64,000 nt of DNA from Parazoarcus communis SWub3 = DSM 12120 (GTDB taxonomy: Bacteria > Pseudomonadota > Gammaproteobacteria > Burkholderiales > Rhodocyclaceae). The stretch spans positions 1 through 64,000 of the forward strand of contig NZ_QKOE01000018.1 in the NCBI RefSeq assembly GCF_003226565.1, read 5' to 3'. The position numbers and the translations under genes were made by a program. Shown one piece after another: positions 54,276-62,132 of the stretch; the first letter of the stretch is position 1, and every line of letters begins with the position of its first letter. The notes beneath the pieces were generated by a model, which saw only the letters and a list, made by a program, of their open reading frames with translations, did not search any database and was not told the origin of the DNA.

Positions 54276-55454
54276 ATGCTGATCGATTTCTTCCTGCACC
54301 TGAAGGCCAACAAACTGCCTGTGTCGACGCGGGAGTATCTCAGCTTGCTCGAAGGTCTGCGAGCCCGGGTCTGCGGCCATTCGCTGGACGAGTTCTATTT
54401 ATGGTCTCGCACCTGCCTGATCAAGGATGAATCGCTATACGATCGATTCGATCAGGCTTTTGGTGCGTACTTCAAAGGCATCAGCACTTTGCCCGGTCTG
54501 GAGCAGGATCTGCCGGAAGACTGGCTGAGAGCCGCGATGAAGAAGCATCTCAGCCCCGAGGAGCAAGCCAGACTCGAAAAGCTGGGTTGGGACAAGCTGA
54601 TGGAGGAATTCCGCAAACGCCTCGAAGAACAGAAAGGACGCCATGAAGGGGGGTCCAAATGGATCGGCACCGGCGGCAGTTCGCCTTTTGGCAACAATGG
54701 CACACATCCGGAAGGGATCCGTGTTGGCGGTGAGTCTGCGGGTAATCGCACTGCGGTCAAGGTGTGGGACCGTCGTGAGTACCGGAATCTGGACGATTCG
54801 GTAGAGTTAGGCACCCGCAACATCAAGGTAGCGCTCCGCAGACTCCGACGTTTTGCGCGTGATGGCGCGGCCGATGAACTGGATCTGGACGCAACCATTG
54901 CCGCCACCGCCCGCAATGCCGGCTGGCTGGACTTGTTGATGCGGCCGGAGCGCCACAATGCAGTCAAGGTACTGCTGTTCTTCGACGTCGGTGGGTCAAT
55001 GGACGATCACGTCAAGGTGTGCGAAGAGCTGTTCTCGGCGTGCCGTACGGAGTTCAAGCATCTTGAGTATTACTACTTTCACAACTGCGTGTATGAAAGC
55101 GTTTGGCGCGACAGCCGGCGGCGTCACACTGAGCGCATTCCACTGCTGGAAGTGATCCACCGCTATGGTCCGGATTACAAACTGGTGTTCGTGGGCGATG
55201 CAACGATGAGTCCGTACGAGATCCTGCATCAACACGGCTCGATTGAGCATATGAACGCAGAACCTGGCGCAACCTGGCTGCGCCGTCTGCTGGATGCCTA
55301 CCCGGCAGCGGCCTGGTTGAATCCGGAGCCGGAACGGCTGTGGCCCTATCGCAAGTCCATCGATCTGATCCATCAACTGGTCGGCGATCGAATGTTTCCT
55401 ATGACGCTGGACGGGCTGACCCGGGCAATGCAGTCCTTGTCGCGCAAGCACTGA
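54276..55454 (+). CDS. CoxE-like von Willebrand factor A domain protein
   Basis: 392 aa. A helical N-terminal CoxE-type region (about 1-200) contains a Gly-rich linker (GGSKWIGTGGSSPFGNNG near 126). The VWA domain (about 225-370) has the metal site as DVGGSMDD, not the classic DxSxS, followed by FKHLEYYYFHNCVYESVW and GDATMSPYEI. MoxR-VWA pairs mature metalloenzymes. The gene is 3 nt after the EAL/HDOD gene; SD GGAGTCC overlaps its stop. It converges with the MBL-fold gene across a hairpin. Confidence 0.88.
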   Translation: MLIDFFLHLKANKLPVSTREYLSLLEGLRARVCGHSLDEFYLWSRTCLIKDESLYDRFDQAFGAYFKGISTLPGLEQDLPEDWLRAAMKKHLSPEEQARLEKLGWDKLMEEFRKRLEEQKGRHEGGSKWIGTGGSSPFGNNGTHPEGIRVGGESAGNRTAVKVWDRREYRNLDDSVELGTRNIKVALRRLRRFARDGAADELDLDATIAATARNAGWLDLLMRPERHNAVKVLLFFDVGGSMDDHVKVCEELFSACRTEFKHLEYYYFHNCVYESVWRDSRRRHTERIPLLEVIHRYGPDYKLVFVGDATMSPYEILHQHGSIEHMNAEPGATWLRRLLDAYPAAAWLNPEPERLWPYRKSIDLIHQLVGDRMFPMTLDGLTRAMQSLSRKH

Positions 55455-55474
55455 AGCTGCATCCGCGCCCGAAA

Positions 55475-55497
55475 GGCAGGCCTGACTTGCGCCTGCC
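55475..55497. terminator. Convergent hairpin after the VWA gene
   Basis: GGCAGGC-N9-GCCTGCC (55475-55481 with 55491-55497) lies between two converging stops. It has no clear T-run. Confidence 0.55.
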
Positions 55498-55515
55498 CGG
55501 CCATGATCAATGACT

Positions 55516-56286
55516 TCAGGGTGCGCGATAGTTGTCCTGGGTCATGATGTCGACCCCGCACTGCAGATTCTCAATCCAGTCCAGGAAACGATTGACCATT
55601 TCCTTGCCTTCGAAGCGGGCACCATGCTGGGGGACGATCATCTCGACATCCAGCTTGCGCACCATGTTCACCCAGAAGCGGCAGATCTTGTTGGAGATCA
55701 TGTAGCGGCGGTGAAAGCCAATCATGAACGGAATGTGCTCATCGAAGTTGGCGACCGGCTTCAGCGCTTCGTCATGATCGATCAGTGAGGCCCCCATATC
55801 GCCGGTGAACAGGATTTTGGAGACCGGATCGTAAAACTGGAAGTTGCCTTCCGAGTGCATGAAATGAGCGGGAATAGCCTTCAAGCGGCTCGCCCCCAAC
55901 GGCACGATCATGCCTTCGTCCGGAATGCCGATGATACGATCGGAATAATCCCGACCCGTGGTGAAATGCGGCAGGAATCGGGCCCACAGCTTGGAGATCA
56001 GTACCCGGCAGTTGGTGGTGACCATCCACTTGTTGAGCGATGCGATGATATCGGGGTCGGCATGCGACGCCAGGATGTAGTCGAGATTGCGCGACGGAAA
56101 ATAACGCTGCATACCCATCAGCAGGCCGTTATAAGTCATGTTGCCACCCGGATCCACCAGTGCGCCGTGATCGCCATCCACGATCAGGAACTGGTTGCAC
56201 TGCACAGCATGATCAGCCTCTTCGTCGACCAGATCATAAAATGCCAGGCACACATGCTTGCCGTCGTTATAGAGCTCAACTGCCAT
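55516..56286 (-). CDS. Flavodiiron/ODP-type metallo-beta-lactamase-fold protein, no flavodoxin domain
   Basis: 256 aa from ATG at 56286 (MAVELYNDGKHVCLAF). Metal ligands match the flavodiiron-protein pattern H-x-[ED]-x-D: H75-A-D77-P-D79, H144 in HFMHSEG, D163 in FTGDMG, and H221 in VPQHGARF. The flavodoxin domain of full flavodiiron proteins is absent, as in oxygen-binding diiron (ODP) proteins. It may bind or reduce O2 or NO. A consensus-like FNR box lies upstream, in keeping with low-oxygen expression. Confidence 0.83.
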   Translation of the reverse strand: MAVELYNDGKHVCLAFYDLVDEEADHAVQCNQFLIVDGDHGALVDPGGNMTYNGLLMGMQRYFPSRNLDYILASHADPDIIASLNKWMVTTNCRVLISKLWARFLPHFTTGRDYSDRIIGIPDEGMIVPLGASRLKAIPAHFMHSEGNFQFYDPVSKILFTGDMGASLIDHDEALKPVANFDEHIPFMIGFHRRYMISNKICRFWVNMVRKLDVEMIVPQHGARFEGKEMVNRFLDWIENLQCGVDIMTQDNYRAP

Positions 56287-56384
56287 GTTTCGGATGCCCC
56301 GGAATGGTTGACCCGCCACAGCGGGAACAAAGCGTAAGACTCTACCGCACTGCTCGCGTCTGCTCCGGATTATGCGCGCAATCA

Positions 56385-56398
56385 TTGACCTGGATCAA
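56385..56398 (-). promoter_or_regulatory. FNR/Anr box upstream of the ODP-type gene
   Basis: TTGAC-CTGG-ATCAA (read on the minus strand TTGAT-CCAG-GTCAA) matches the FNR consensus TTGAT-N4-ATCAA at 9 of 10 positions. A -10-like CATAAT lies at 56374-56369 on the same strand, placing the box centre near -30 rather than the usual -41.5. It may repress or use another start. Confidence 0.65.
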
Positions 56399-56423
56399 AA
56401 GGGATTGCGCCTATGCCGATCGG

Positions 56424-56450
56424 AAAAAAAGGGCGGCCCTGGGGCCGCCC
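56424..56450 (-). terminator. Intrinsic terminator of the MarR gene
   Basis: On the minus strand GGGCGGCC-N4-GGCCGCCC is followed directly by seven T. This is a textbook terminator 65 nt after the MarR stop. Confidence 0.9.
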
Positions 56451-56514
56451 TCAAGCTGCTGTCCGCACAAGTGCGAAACGGTTGACCGGGTTGCCCGCCG
56501 GCCCGGGAGTCGGT

Positions 56515-57048
56515 TCACTCGGTGAACGGCAAGGGCTGCATGCCAAAACCTTCATCGAGATGCTTGATCTGTTTGAGCAGGCCATCCAGGCTGGCCTGCA
56601 GCTGCACCAGTTCGTCCTGCTGCATCAGGCGCAGCGCCTCTGGCAGCACCCCACGCGCCGGTGATGGCGCCCGCTCCAGCAGCGCAATACCGTCATCCGT
56701 CAGGTAAAGCCGGACAACGCGCTGATCTGCGCTAGTGCGTTCCTTGCGGATCAGCTTGCCGGTTTCCAGACGGTCGATCATGTTGCTCGCCGTGGACTGG
56801 TGCAGCGCCATGCGATTGGCCAGCTCGCCGACACGCAGGCCAGGCGCTTCACTCAACTCCTGCAGCGCCCACAGTTGCGCACCCGTCACACCACTCTGAC
56901 GCTCGATCCACTGCGAATGGCGTTGTGCGGTGCGGATCAACACCCGAAAACGCTGCAAGGCCGACAGCGGCGTAATGCCTTTGGCCGGCTTCTCGACCGG
57001 ACCCTCGGTGGATTTCTTTGAACTGCTTTGCGACGCGGGCATCTGCAT
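56515..57048 (-). CDS. MarR-family transcriptional regulator
   Basis: 177 aa with about 25 extra N-terminal residues. A winged helix-turn-helix covers about 65-135: LRVGELANRMALHQSTASNMIDRLETGKLIRKERTSADQRVVRLYLT. No cysteine is present in the core, so OhrR-type redox sensing is unlikely. It is divergent from the ClC gene, and palindromes in between are likely operators. Ends at a strong terminator. Ligand unknown. Confidence 0.9.
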   Translation of the reverse strand: MQMPASQSSSKKSTEGPVEKPAKGITPLSALQRFRVLIRTAQRHSQWIERQSGVTGAQLWALQELSEAPGLRVGELANRMALHQSTASNMIDRLETGKLIRKERTSADQRVVRLYLTDDGIALLERAPSPARGVLPEALRLMQQDELVQLQASLDGLLKQIKHLDEGFGMQPLPFTE

Positions 57049-57071
57049 GGGCTCCGACTATATTTTCTCAA

Positions 57072-57113
57072 ACAATCATTGTCAAAAAATTCGCGAACAA
57101 ATCGCGATTCGCG
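57072..57113. promoter_or_regulatory. Palindrome cluster between marR and clcB (probable MarR operators)
   Basis: ACAAT-C-ATTGT (57072-57082), TTCGCGAA (57090-57097) and AATCGCGATT (57100-57109) then TTCGCG (57108-57113). The first fits MarR-type operators with ATTG/CAAT half-sites. It lies just upstream of the marR start, as for autoregulation. Confidence 0.5.
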
Positions 57114-57225
57114 TATCGTAACCAAAACCTGAAAAAACCGCTTGATATCCCGTATTCAGGCGTTTTTGGGCTGACTCACCCAACCTGAACCGACTTTTCG
57201 CTCCAGCAGCTCCCCGCCCCCTGTC

Positions 57226-58641
57226 ATGTCGCAGCCCGACCCCACACCGGACACAGCGCCGGACAAACCCAAGCACTTTCACCACCGGGCAATCCGGCAT
57301 TTCTCTCGTGGAGGACGCCGATACGCACTCCCCTGGCTATCGCTCGGGCGATGGCACAAGCGCCTGCTGCTTGTCGGTGCAGCCTTGCTCGCGGGTTCGA
57401 TCGCAATCGCCTTTGCCATCGGCGCAGAAGTGGCGATCGCCTTCCATCATGGCCTCATGCAGCAAAGCCCATGGCTCACGCTGATCATCGCGCCAGCAGG
57501 GTTTGCTGCCATGGCGTGGCTGTCTCGTCGTTTCTTTCCGGGCACCGAAGGCAGTGGTATCCCGCAGGCCATCGCCGCATCCTTGACCGATGACGCACGC
57601 CTGCGGCGCCAGTTCCTGTCGTTCCGGATTGCGATCGCAAAGGTCTTTCTAACCCTGGGTGGCTTGCTGTCCGGCGCCTCGATCGGCCGCGAGGGGCCTT
57701 CCGTGCAGATCGGTGCCTCGGCCATGCACATGCTGGCGGGACGGCGCCGGGGCCGCATTGCCTCCAGCCGGGACCTGATCACCGCCGGCAGTGGCGCCGG
57801 CATTGCTGCAGCATTCAATACCCCGCTGGGCGGCATCATGTTCGCCATCGAAGAGATGTGCCGCTACCGTGCGTTTCGCGCCAACAGCACGACCTTGACC
57901 GCGGTCATCTTCGCAGGCCTGATGTCACTCGCCGTGCTGGGCAACTACACCTATTTCGGCCGCACCCCCGCTGCAATCAGTTGGCCGGACGGGATCTGGC
58001 CGGTACTGCTGTGCGGCGTTCTTGGCGGCCTGCTGGGCGGCGGATTCTCGCGCCTGCTGATCGCCTCCTCGCGTGGCCTGCCAGGACGCGTCGGTGAGCT
58101 GGCGCAAGCGAAGCCGGTTGCCTTTGCCGCAGCCTGCGGCCTGGCCACCGGTCTGATCGGCCTGCTCAGTGGCGGCACCACCTATGGCACGGGCTATGCC
58201 GAATCCAAGGCGGCGCTGGAAGGCAGTGCAGCCTTGCCTGCCCTGTTCATGGTCGCAAAGATGGCTGTCATCTGGCTGGCCTTCGTATCGCGGATTCCGG
58301 GTGGCGTGTTCGCACCTGCACTGGCGGTGGGAGCCGGCCTGGGGGCAGATATCGCCTATTTCCTGCCCGGCGAGCAGGACGCTGCGATCCTGGTACTGGG
58401 CATGGTGGCCTTCCTTGCGGCAATGACGCAGACGCCAATTACCTCTTTCGTCATCGTCATGGAGATGACCGCCAACCACCAGATGCTGCTGCCGCTGATG
58501 GCAACAGCCGTGGTCGCACACGGGGTGTCGAAATCCGTTGCGCCACTGCCGCTTTATCACGCGCTAGCCCACCCTGCGCTTCGTCGTGCTGAGCAGAAAC
58601 TGCATGCACCCTCGGCCACGGTGGACCGCCCTGCCACCTGA
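57226..58641 (+). CDS. ClC-type chloride channel/antiporter (ClcB-like)
   Basis: 471 aa with ten or more hydrophobic segments. Selectivity motifs are GSGIPQA near 109, GREGPSVQIGAS near 148 and GGVFAPALAVGAGLGA near 360. The first motif is the GSGIP selectivity motif as in E. coli ClC. The gating glutamate is in GREGP. No CBS domains. It moves chloride or fluoride across the inner membrane. It is divergent from marR and converges with the spermidine-synthase-like gene. Confidence 0.92.
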   Translation: MSQPDPTPDTAPDKPKHFHHRAIRHFSRGGRRYALPWLSLGRWHKRLLLVGAALLAGSIAIAFAIGAEVAIAFHHGLMQQSPWLTLIIAPAGFAAMAWLSRRFFPGTEGSGIPQAIAASLTDDARLRRQFLSFRIAIAKVFLTLGGLLSGASIGREGPSVQIGASAMHMLAGRRRGRIASSRDLITAGSGAGIAAAFNTPLGGIMFAIEEMCRYRAFRANSTTLTAVIFAGLMSLAVLGNYTYFGRTPAAISWPDGIWPVLLCGVLGGLLGGGFSRLLIASSRGLPGRVGELAQAKPVAFAAACGLATGLIGLLSGGTTYGTGYAESKAALEGSAALPALFMVAKMAVIWLAFVSRIPGGVFAPALAVGAGLGADIAYFLPGEQDAAILVLGMVAFLAAMTQTPITSFVIVMEMTANHQMLLPLMATAVVAHGVSKSVAPLPLYHALAHPALRRAEQKLHAPSATVDRPAT

Positions 58642-58651
58642 ACGTGTTGGC

Positions 58652-59545
58652 TCAGGCGCGCATGCGCTGGGCCAGTCGGAGTGTCTGCCCGCGCTCGAGC
58701 AGTTGCGCAAACTGCGGAAAATCCAGATCCATCCGGTCTGCAAGCTCGCGGGCCTGGGTACTCATCCACTTCCAGCGGGGCGCAAAGGCCGGGTTGCGGA
58801 AGGCAAACAGCAGATAGTTGCCGTCTTCGCGCACTGACATCGCGATCATGTGCTCATCAAACACCTCGGCGAGGCGCGCGACGTGACGGGCATAGTCCGC
58901 TTTGTCGCCTGCAAGGTTCATGACCATGATGCCGCTGCCGGACAGACCTCGATGCAGGTCGCGATAGAAGTCCGACTCGAGCAATGCGCCGGCCACCCCA
59001 TTTGCGTCAAAAAGATCCACCAACACCACATCGGGGCGCAAGGTGCACGCCGCAGCATGTTCGATCGCATCGCAACACTCGATGCGAAAACGTGCGTCAT
59101 CCGCGGGTAGCTCGAACAGTTCGCGAAACGCAACCACGTCCTCATCGAGCTCCACCGCGGTGATGTCGCAGCCCGGCAGATGACGGTAACAGAACTTCGC
59201 CAGACTGCCTCCACCCAAACCGTACAGGCACAGGCTGCGAGGACGGGGGTTGAACAGCATGAAGGCCATCATGCCCTGGGTGTAAGCGACATCCAGCGCG
59301 TATGGGCGGTCGACGCGCATGGCGCTCTGCTGAAACCGCAGGCTGCCAAAATAGAGCGAACGCAGCCCGTCGTGCTCCAGCACGAAGGGCTTGCTGTAGT
59401 CGCCGCAACGCAGGCTTTCAGCCAACGCGTCGGCGTCCTGCCAGGCGGGTTCGATCAACAGCACCTTGCCGGGCTCGTCGGCAAATGGGCTGGGCAGTTC
59501 GTAGATTGACGTACCAGTGGCACGTTTTCCCACGCTCGATCGCAT
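58652..59545 (-). CDS. Spermidine synthase-like aminopropyltransferase/methyltransferase-fold protein
   Basis: 297 aa from ATG at 59545, chosen because GGAG lies 5 nt upstream; longer ATGs are not supported. The Rossmann fold has GLGGGSLAKFCY near 115, AVELDEDVVAFRELF near 135 and VLVDLFDANG near 175, as in SpeE-like proteins. The catalytic-site Asp and Tyr of true spermidine synthases cannot be verified here, so it may be a spermidine synthase-like protein of unknown substrate. It is downstream of htpG on the same strand after a terminator. Confidence 0.78.
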   Translation of the reverse strand: MRSSVGKRATGTSIYELPSPFADEPGKVLLIEPAWQDADALAESLRCGDYSKPFVLEHDGLRSLYFGSLRFQQSAMRVDRPYALDVAYTQGMMAFMLFNPRPRSLCLYGLGGGSLAKFCYRHLPGCDITAVELDEDVVAFRELFELPADDARFRIECCDAIEHAAACTLRPDVVLVDLFDANGVAGALLESDFYRDLHRGLSGSGIMVMNLAGDKADYARHVARLAEVFDEHMIAMSVREDGNYLLFAFRNPAFAPRWKWMSTQARELADRMDLDFPQFAQLLERGQTLRLAQRMRA

Positions 59546-59560
59546 TCGTGCTCCGGAAAC

Positions 59561-59604
59561 CACAAAAAACAACAGGGCGAACCGCATGCAACGGCCCGCC
59601 CCGT
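59561..59604 (-). terminator. Intrinsic terminator of htpG
   Basis: On the minus strand a stem of CGGGGCG / CGCCCTG with inner CCG/CGG is followed by TTGTTTTTTG. It lies about 40 nt after the htpG stop. The downstream spermidine-synthase-like gene begins within 20 nt, so readthrough could express it. Confidence 0.75.
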
Positions 59605-59643
59605 TCGTCATCGCGCCACCCACGGGCAGCGCGACAGTCAGGC

Positions 59644-61575
59644 TCAGTTCCCGCTCATCGCCATCATCAACTGGTTGATGCGCTTGACGAAGGTTGCCGG
59701 GTCGTCGAGCGTACCGCCTTCAGCCAGCAAGGCCTGATCGAACAGCACCGCAGCCCAATCGTCGAAGTTCTTCTCTTCGTACTTCAAACGCAGCACTGCC
59801 GGATGGCTGGGATTGATCTCGAGAATAGGCTTCGACATTGGCGCGCTCTGCCCTGCCGCCTTCAGGATGCGGCTCAGGTTCATGCCCAGGTCGTGTTCAT
59901 CGGCAACCAGGCAGGCCGGCGAATCTGTCAGGCGCAAGGTGACCTTGACGTCCTTGACGCGCTCGCCCAGGCTGGCCTTCATCTTGTCGAGCAATTCCTT
60001 GAAGTCGTCAGCCGCCTTCTCGGCTTCTTTCTTCTCGGCTTCGTCCTCGAGCTTGCCCAGGTCCAGACCACCCTTGGCCACCGACTGCAGGGGCTTGCCA
60101 TCGAATTCGGTCAGGTTGCCGATCACCCATTCGTCCACTCGATCCGACAGCAGCAGGACCTCGATGCCCTTCTTGCGGAAGATCTCGAGATGCGGGCTAT
60201 TCTTCGCCGCATTGAAGGTCTCGGCAGTGACGTAGTAGATCTTGTCTTGCCCTTCCTTCATGCGCTCGATATAGGTCTTCAGCGACACCACCTCATCCGG
60301 GGTATCAGCATGTGTGGAGGCAAAGCGCAGCAGACCGGCGATCTTGTCCTTGTTGGCAAAATCCTCGCCGACGCCTTCCTTCAGCACCTTGCCGAATTCC
60401 TTCCAGAAGGTGGCGTACTTCTCGACGTCACCGGCCTCGTCGCTGGTGGCCAGACTCTCGAGCAGGGACAGGACCTTCTTCGTGCAACCCTGGCGGATGG
60501 TGTCGATGTCCTTTGATTCCTGCAGGATTTCACGCGACACGTTCAGCGGCAGATCGGCCGAGTCCACCACCCCACGCACGAAACGCAAGTAGGTCGGCAT
60601 CAGCTTCTCGGCGTCATCCATGATGAACACACGCTTCACGTACAGCTTCACCCCATGGCGCGCATTGCGGTCCCAAAGATCGAAGGGGGCATGCTTGGGC
60701 ACATACAGCAACTGGGTGTATTCCTGACGACCTTCGACGCGGGCGTGGGTCCATGCCAGCGGTTCGTCGTAGTCGTGGCCGACATGCTTGTAGAAAGCCT
60801 TGTAGTCGTCGTCGCTGATGTCGTTCTTGGAACGGGCCCACAGTGCGTTGGCCTGATTGACGGTCTCATCCTCGTCAGTCAATACCTGTTCCTTCTTGTC
60901 CTCGTCCCACTCCTCCTTCTTCATCACGATGGGCTGGACGATGTGGTCGGAGTACTTGCGGATCAGGCTCTGCAGCTTCCAGGTGGAGAGCAGATCGTCC
61001 TGGTCGGCGCGCAGGTGCAGGGTGATCTCGGTGCCGCGGCCGGTCTTCTCAATCGCTTCGACGGTGTACTCGCCAGCGGTATCACCGGTCATTGCACATT
61101 CCCACTTCACCCCTTCGCTGACTGGCAGGCCGGCGCGACGGGTAACCACGGTAACCTTGTCGGCAACGATGAACGCGGAGTAGAAGCCCACCCCGAACTG
61201 ACCGATCAGGTTGGCGTCCTTCTTCTGGTCGCCGGTCAGCTTGCCGAAAAATTCCTTGGTACCGGACTTGGCGATGGTCCCCAGATGGGCAACCACTTCG
61301 CTGCGGCTCATGCCGATGCCGTTATCGGCAATGGTCAGGGTACGTGCTGCCTTGTCGAAGGCAATGCGGATCTTGAGATCGCTGTCACCCTCGAACAGCG
61401 CAGGCTGATCGATCGCCTCGAAACGCAGCTTGTCGCAGGCGTCCGACGCGTTGGAGATCAGTTCGCGCAGGAATATCTCGCGGTTGGAGTACAGCGAGTG
61501 AATCATCAGGTGAAGCAGCTGCTTCACCTCGGCCTGAAAATTGAGGGTTTCGGCGGCGGTCTGGGCGCTGGACAT
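59644..61575 (-). CDS. htpG: Chaperone HtpG (Hsp90)
   Basis: 643 aa. GHKL ATPase with [20 protein letters not shown] near 33, DNGIGM near 80 and [17 protein letters not shown] near 118; middle and C-terminal domains follow, without the eukaryotic MEEVD tail. It folds or remodels client proteins in the cytoplasm. A sigma-32 promoter at 61613-61640 predicts heat-shock induction. Confidence 0.97.
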   Translation of the reverse strand: MSSAQTAAETLNFQAEVKQLLHLMIHSLYSNREIFLRELISNASDACDKLRFEAIDQPALFEGDSDLKIRIAFDKAARTLTIADNGIGMSRSEVVAHLGTIAKSGTKEFFGKLTGDQKKDANLIGQFGVGFYSAFIVADKVTVVTRRAGLPVSEGVKWECAMTGDTAGEYTVEAIEKTGRGTEITLHLRADQDDLLSTWKLQSLIRKYSDHIVQPIVMKKEEWDEDKKEQVLTDEDETVNQANALWARSKNDISDDDYKAFYKHVGHDYDEPLAWTHARVEGRQEYTQLLYVPKHAPFDLWDRNARHGVKLYVKRVFIMDDAEKLMPTYLRFVRGVVDSADLPLNVSREILQESKDIDTIRQGCTKKVLSLLESLATSDEAGDVEKYATFWKEFGKVLKEGVGEDFANKDKIAGLLRFASTHADTPDEVVSLKTYIERMKEGQDKIYYVTAETFNAAKNSPHLEIFRKKGIEVLLLSDRVDEWVIGNLTEFDGKPLQSVAKGGLDLGKLEDEAEKKEAEKAADDFKELLDKMKASLGERVKDVKVTLRLTDSPACLVADEHDLGMNLSRILKAAGQSAPMSKPILEINPSHPAVLRLKYEEKNFDDWAAVLFDQALLAEGGTLDDPATFVKRINQLMMAMSGN

Positions 61576-61612
61576 CTCGATGCGTCTCCGATGAAAAAAG
61601 TCGTGATCCGCA

Positions 61613-61640
61613 GATTGGGGCCGGCTGTGCCGATTTCAAG
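61613..61640 (-). promoter_or_regulatory. Sigma-32 heat-shock promoter of htpG
   Basis: On the minus strand CTTGAAA (61640-61634), 13-bp spacer, CCCCAATC (61620-61613), close to the RpoH consensus CTTGAA-N13/14-CCCCATNT. Transcription would start about 30 nt before the htpG ATG. Confidence 0.88.
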
Positions 61641-62132
61641 CCCCTGGGGCAAAAGATGCATTTCATCCCGCAGCGAACGTGGGGCGGCGTTGTCGCGGGT
61701 ATTTTGGCTTGATCATGTTTCCACGGACCGTGGGACCCGCCGGCACAACATCTGACCGTGGAACGACCTCTCTTTACCCCATGCTGACTCACTCGTGATT
61801 GGCGAACGAAGGGGCACAACAGGATCGTCTGTTTTCTACCCCACCCAGACTTTGCCCTTATTCCTGGCCCGCGGAGTCGAATCGAGCCAGGTCTGCCCAC
61901 CGGTCACAAAAACTTGACTGGAGCCTTCCCCACTAAAGCCGGCATGAGAGCACGACCAGTCACATTCCTGCATGAGAATGACGAACGAGTCTTCAGCAGA
62001 CAGCATTCCAATTCATGTAATCTTCATTTCAATAGCGTTTTATCATCCACATCCGCCACTGTTCTGGAGCGTCGCTCAGCCGGCTGGTTTCGTCATGCCA
62101 ACGCCGCGGAACGAACTTCCTGGAGCTATTAC
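61641..62132. other. Intergenic region between htpG and the TPR gene
   Basis: No gene is supported in these 492 bases; short frames here are not protein-like. An imperfect dyad CCACGG-A-CCGTGG lies at 61721-61733. An AT-rich patch (about 62007-62046) carries TATCAT (62041-62046), a possible -10 for the gene at 62133, and TGGAG (62121-62125) is its ribosome site. Confidence 0.5.

Noticed and set aside
60655-61755. 366-codon forward frame over htpG
   Set aside because: Antisense of Hsp90 ATPase motifs.
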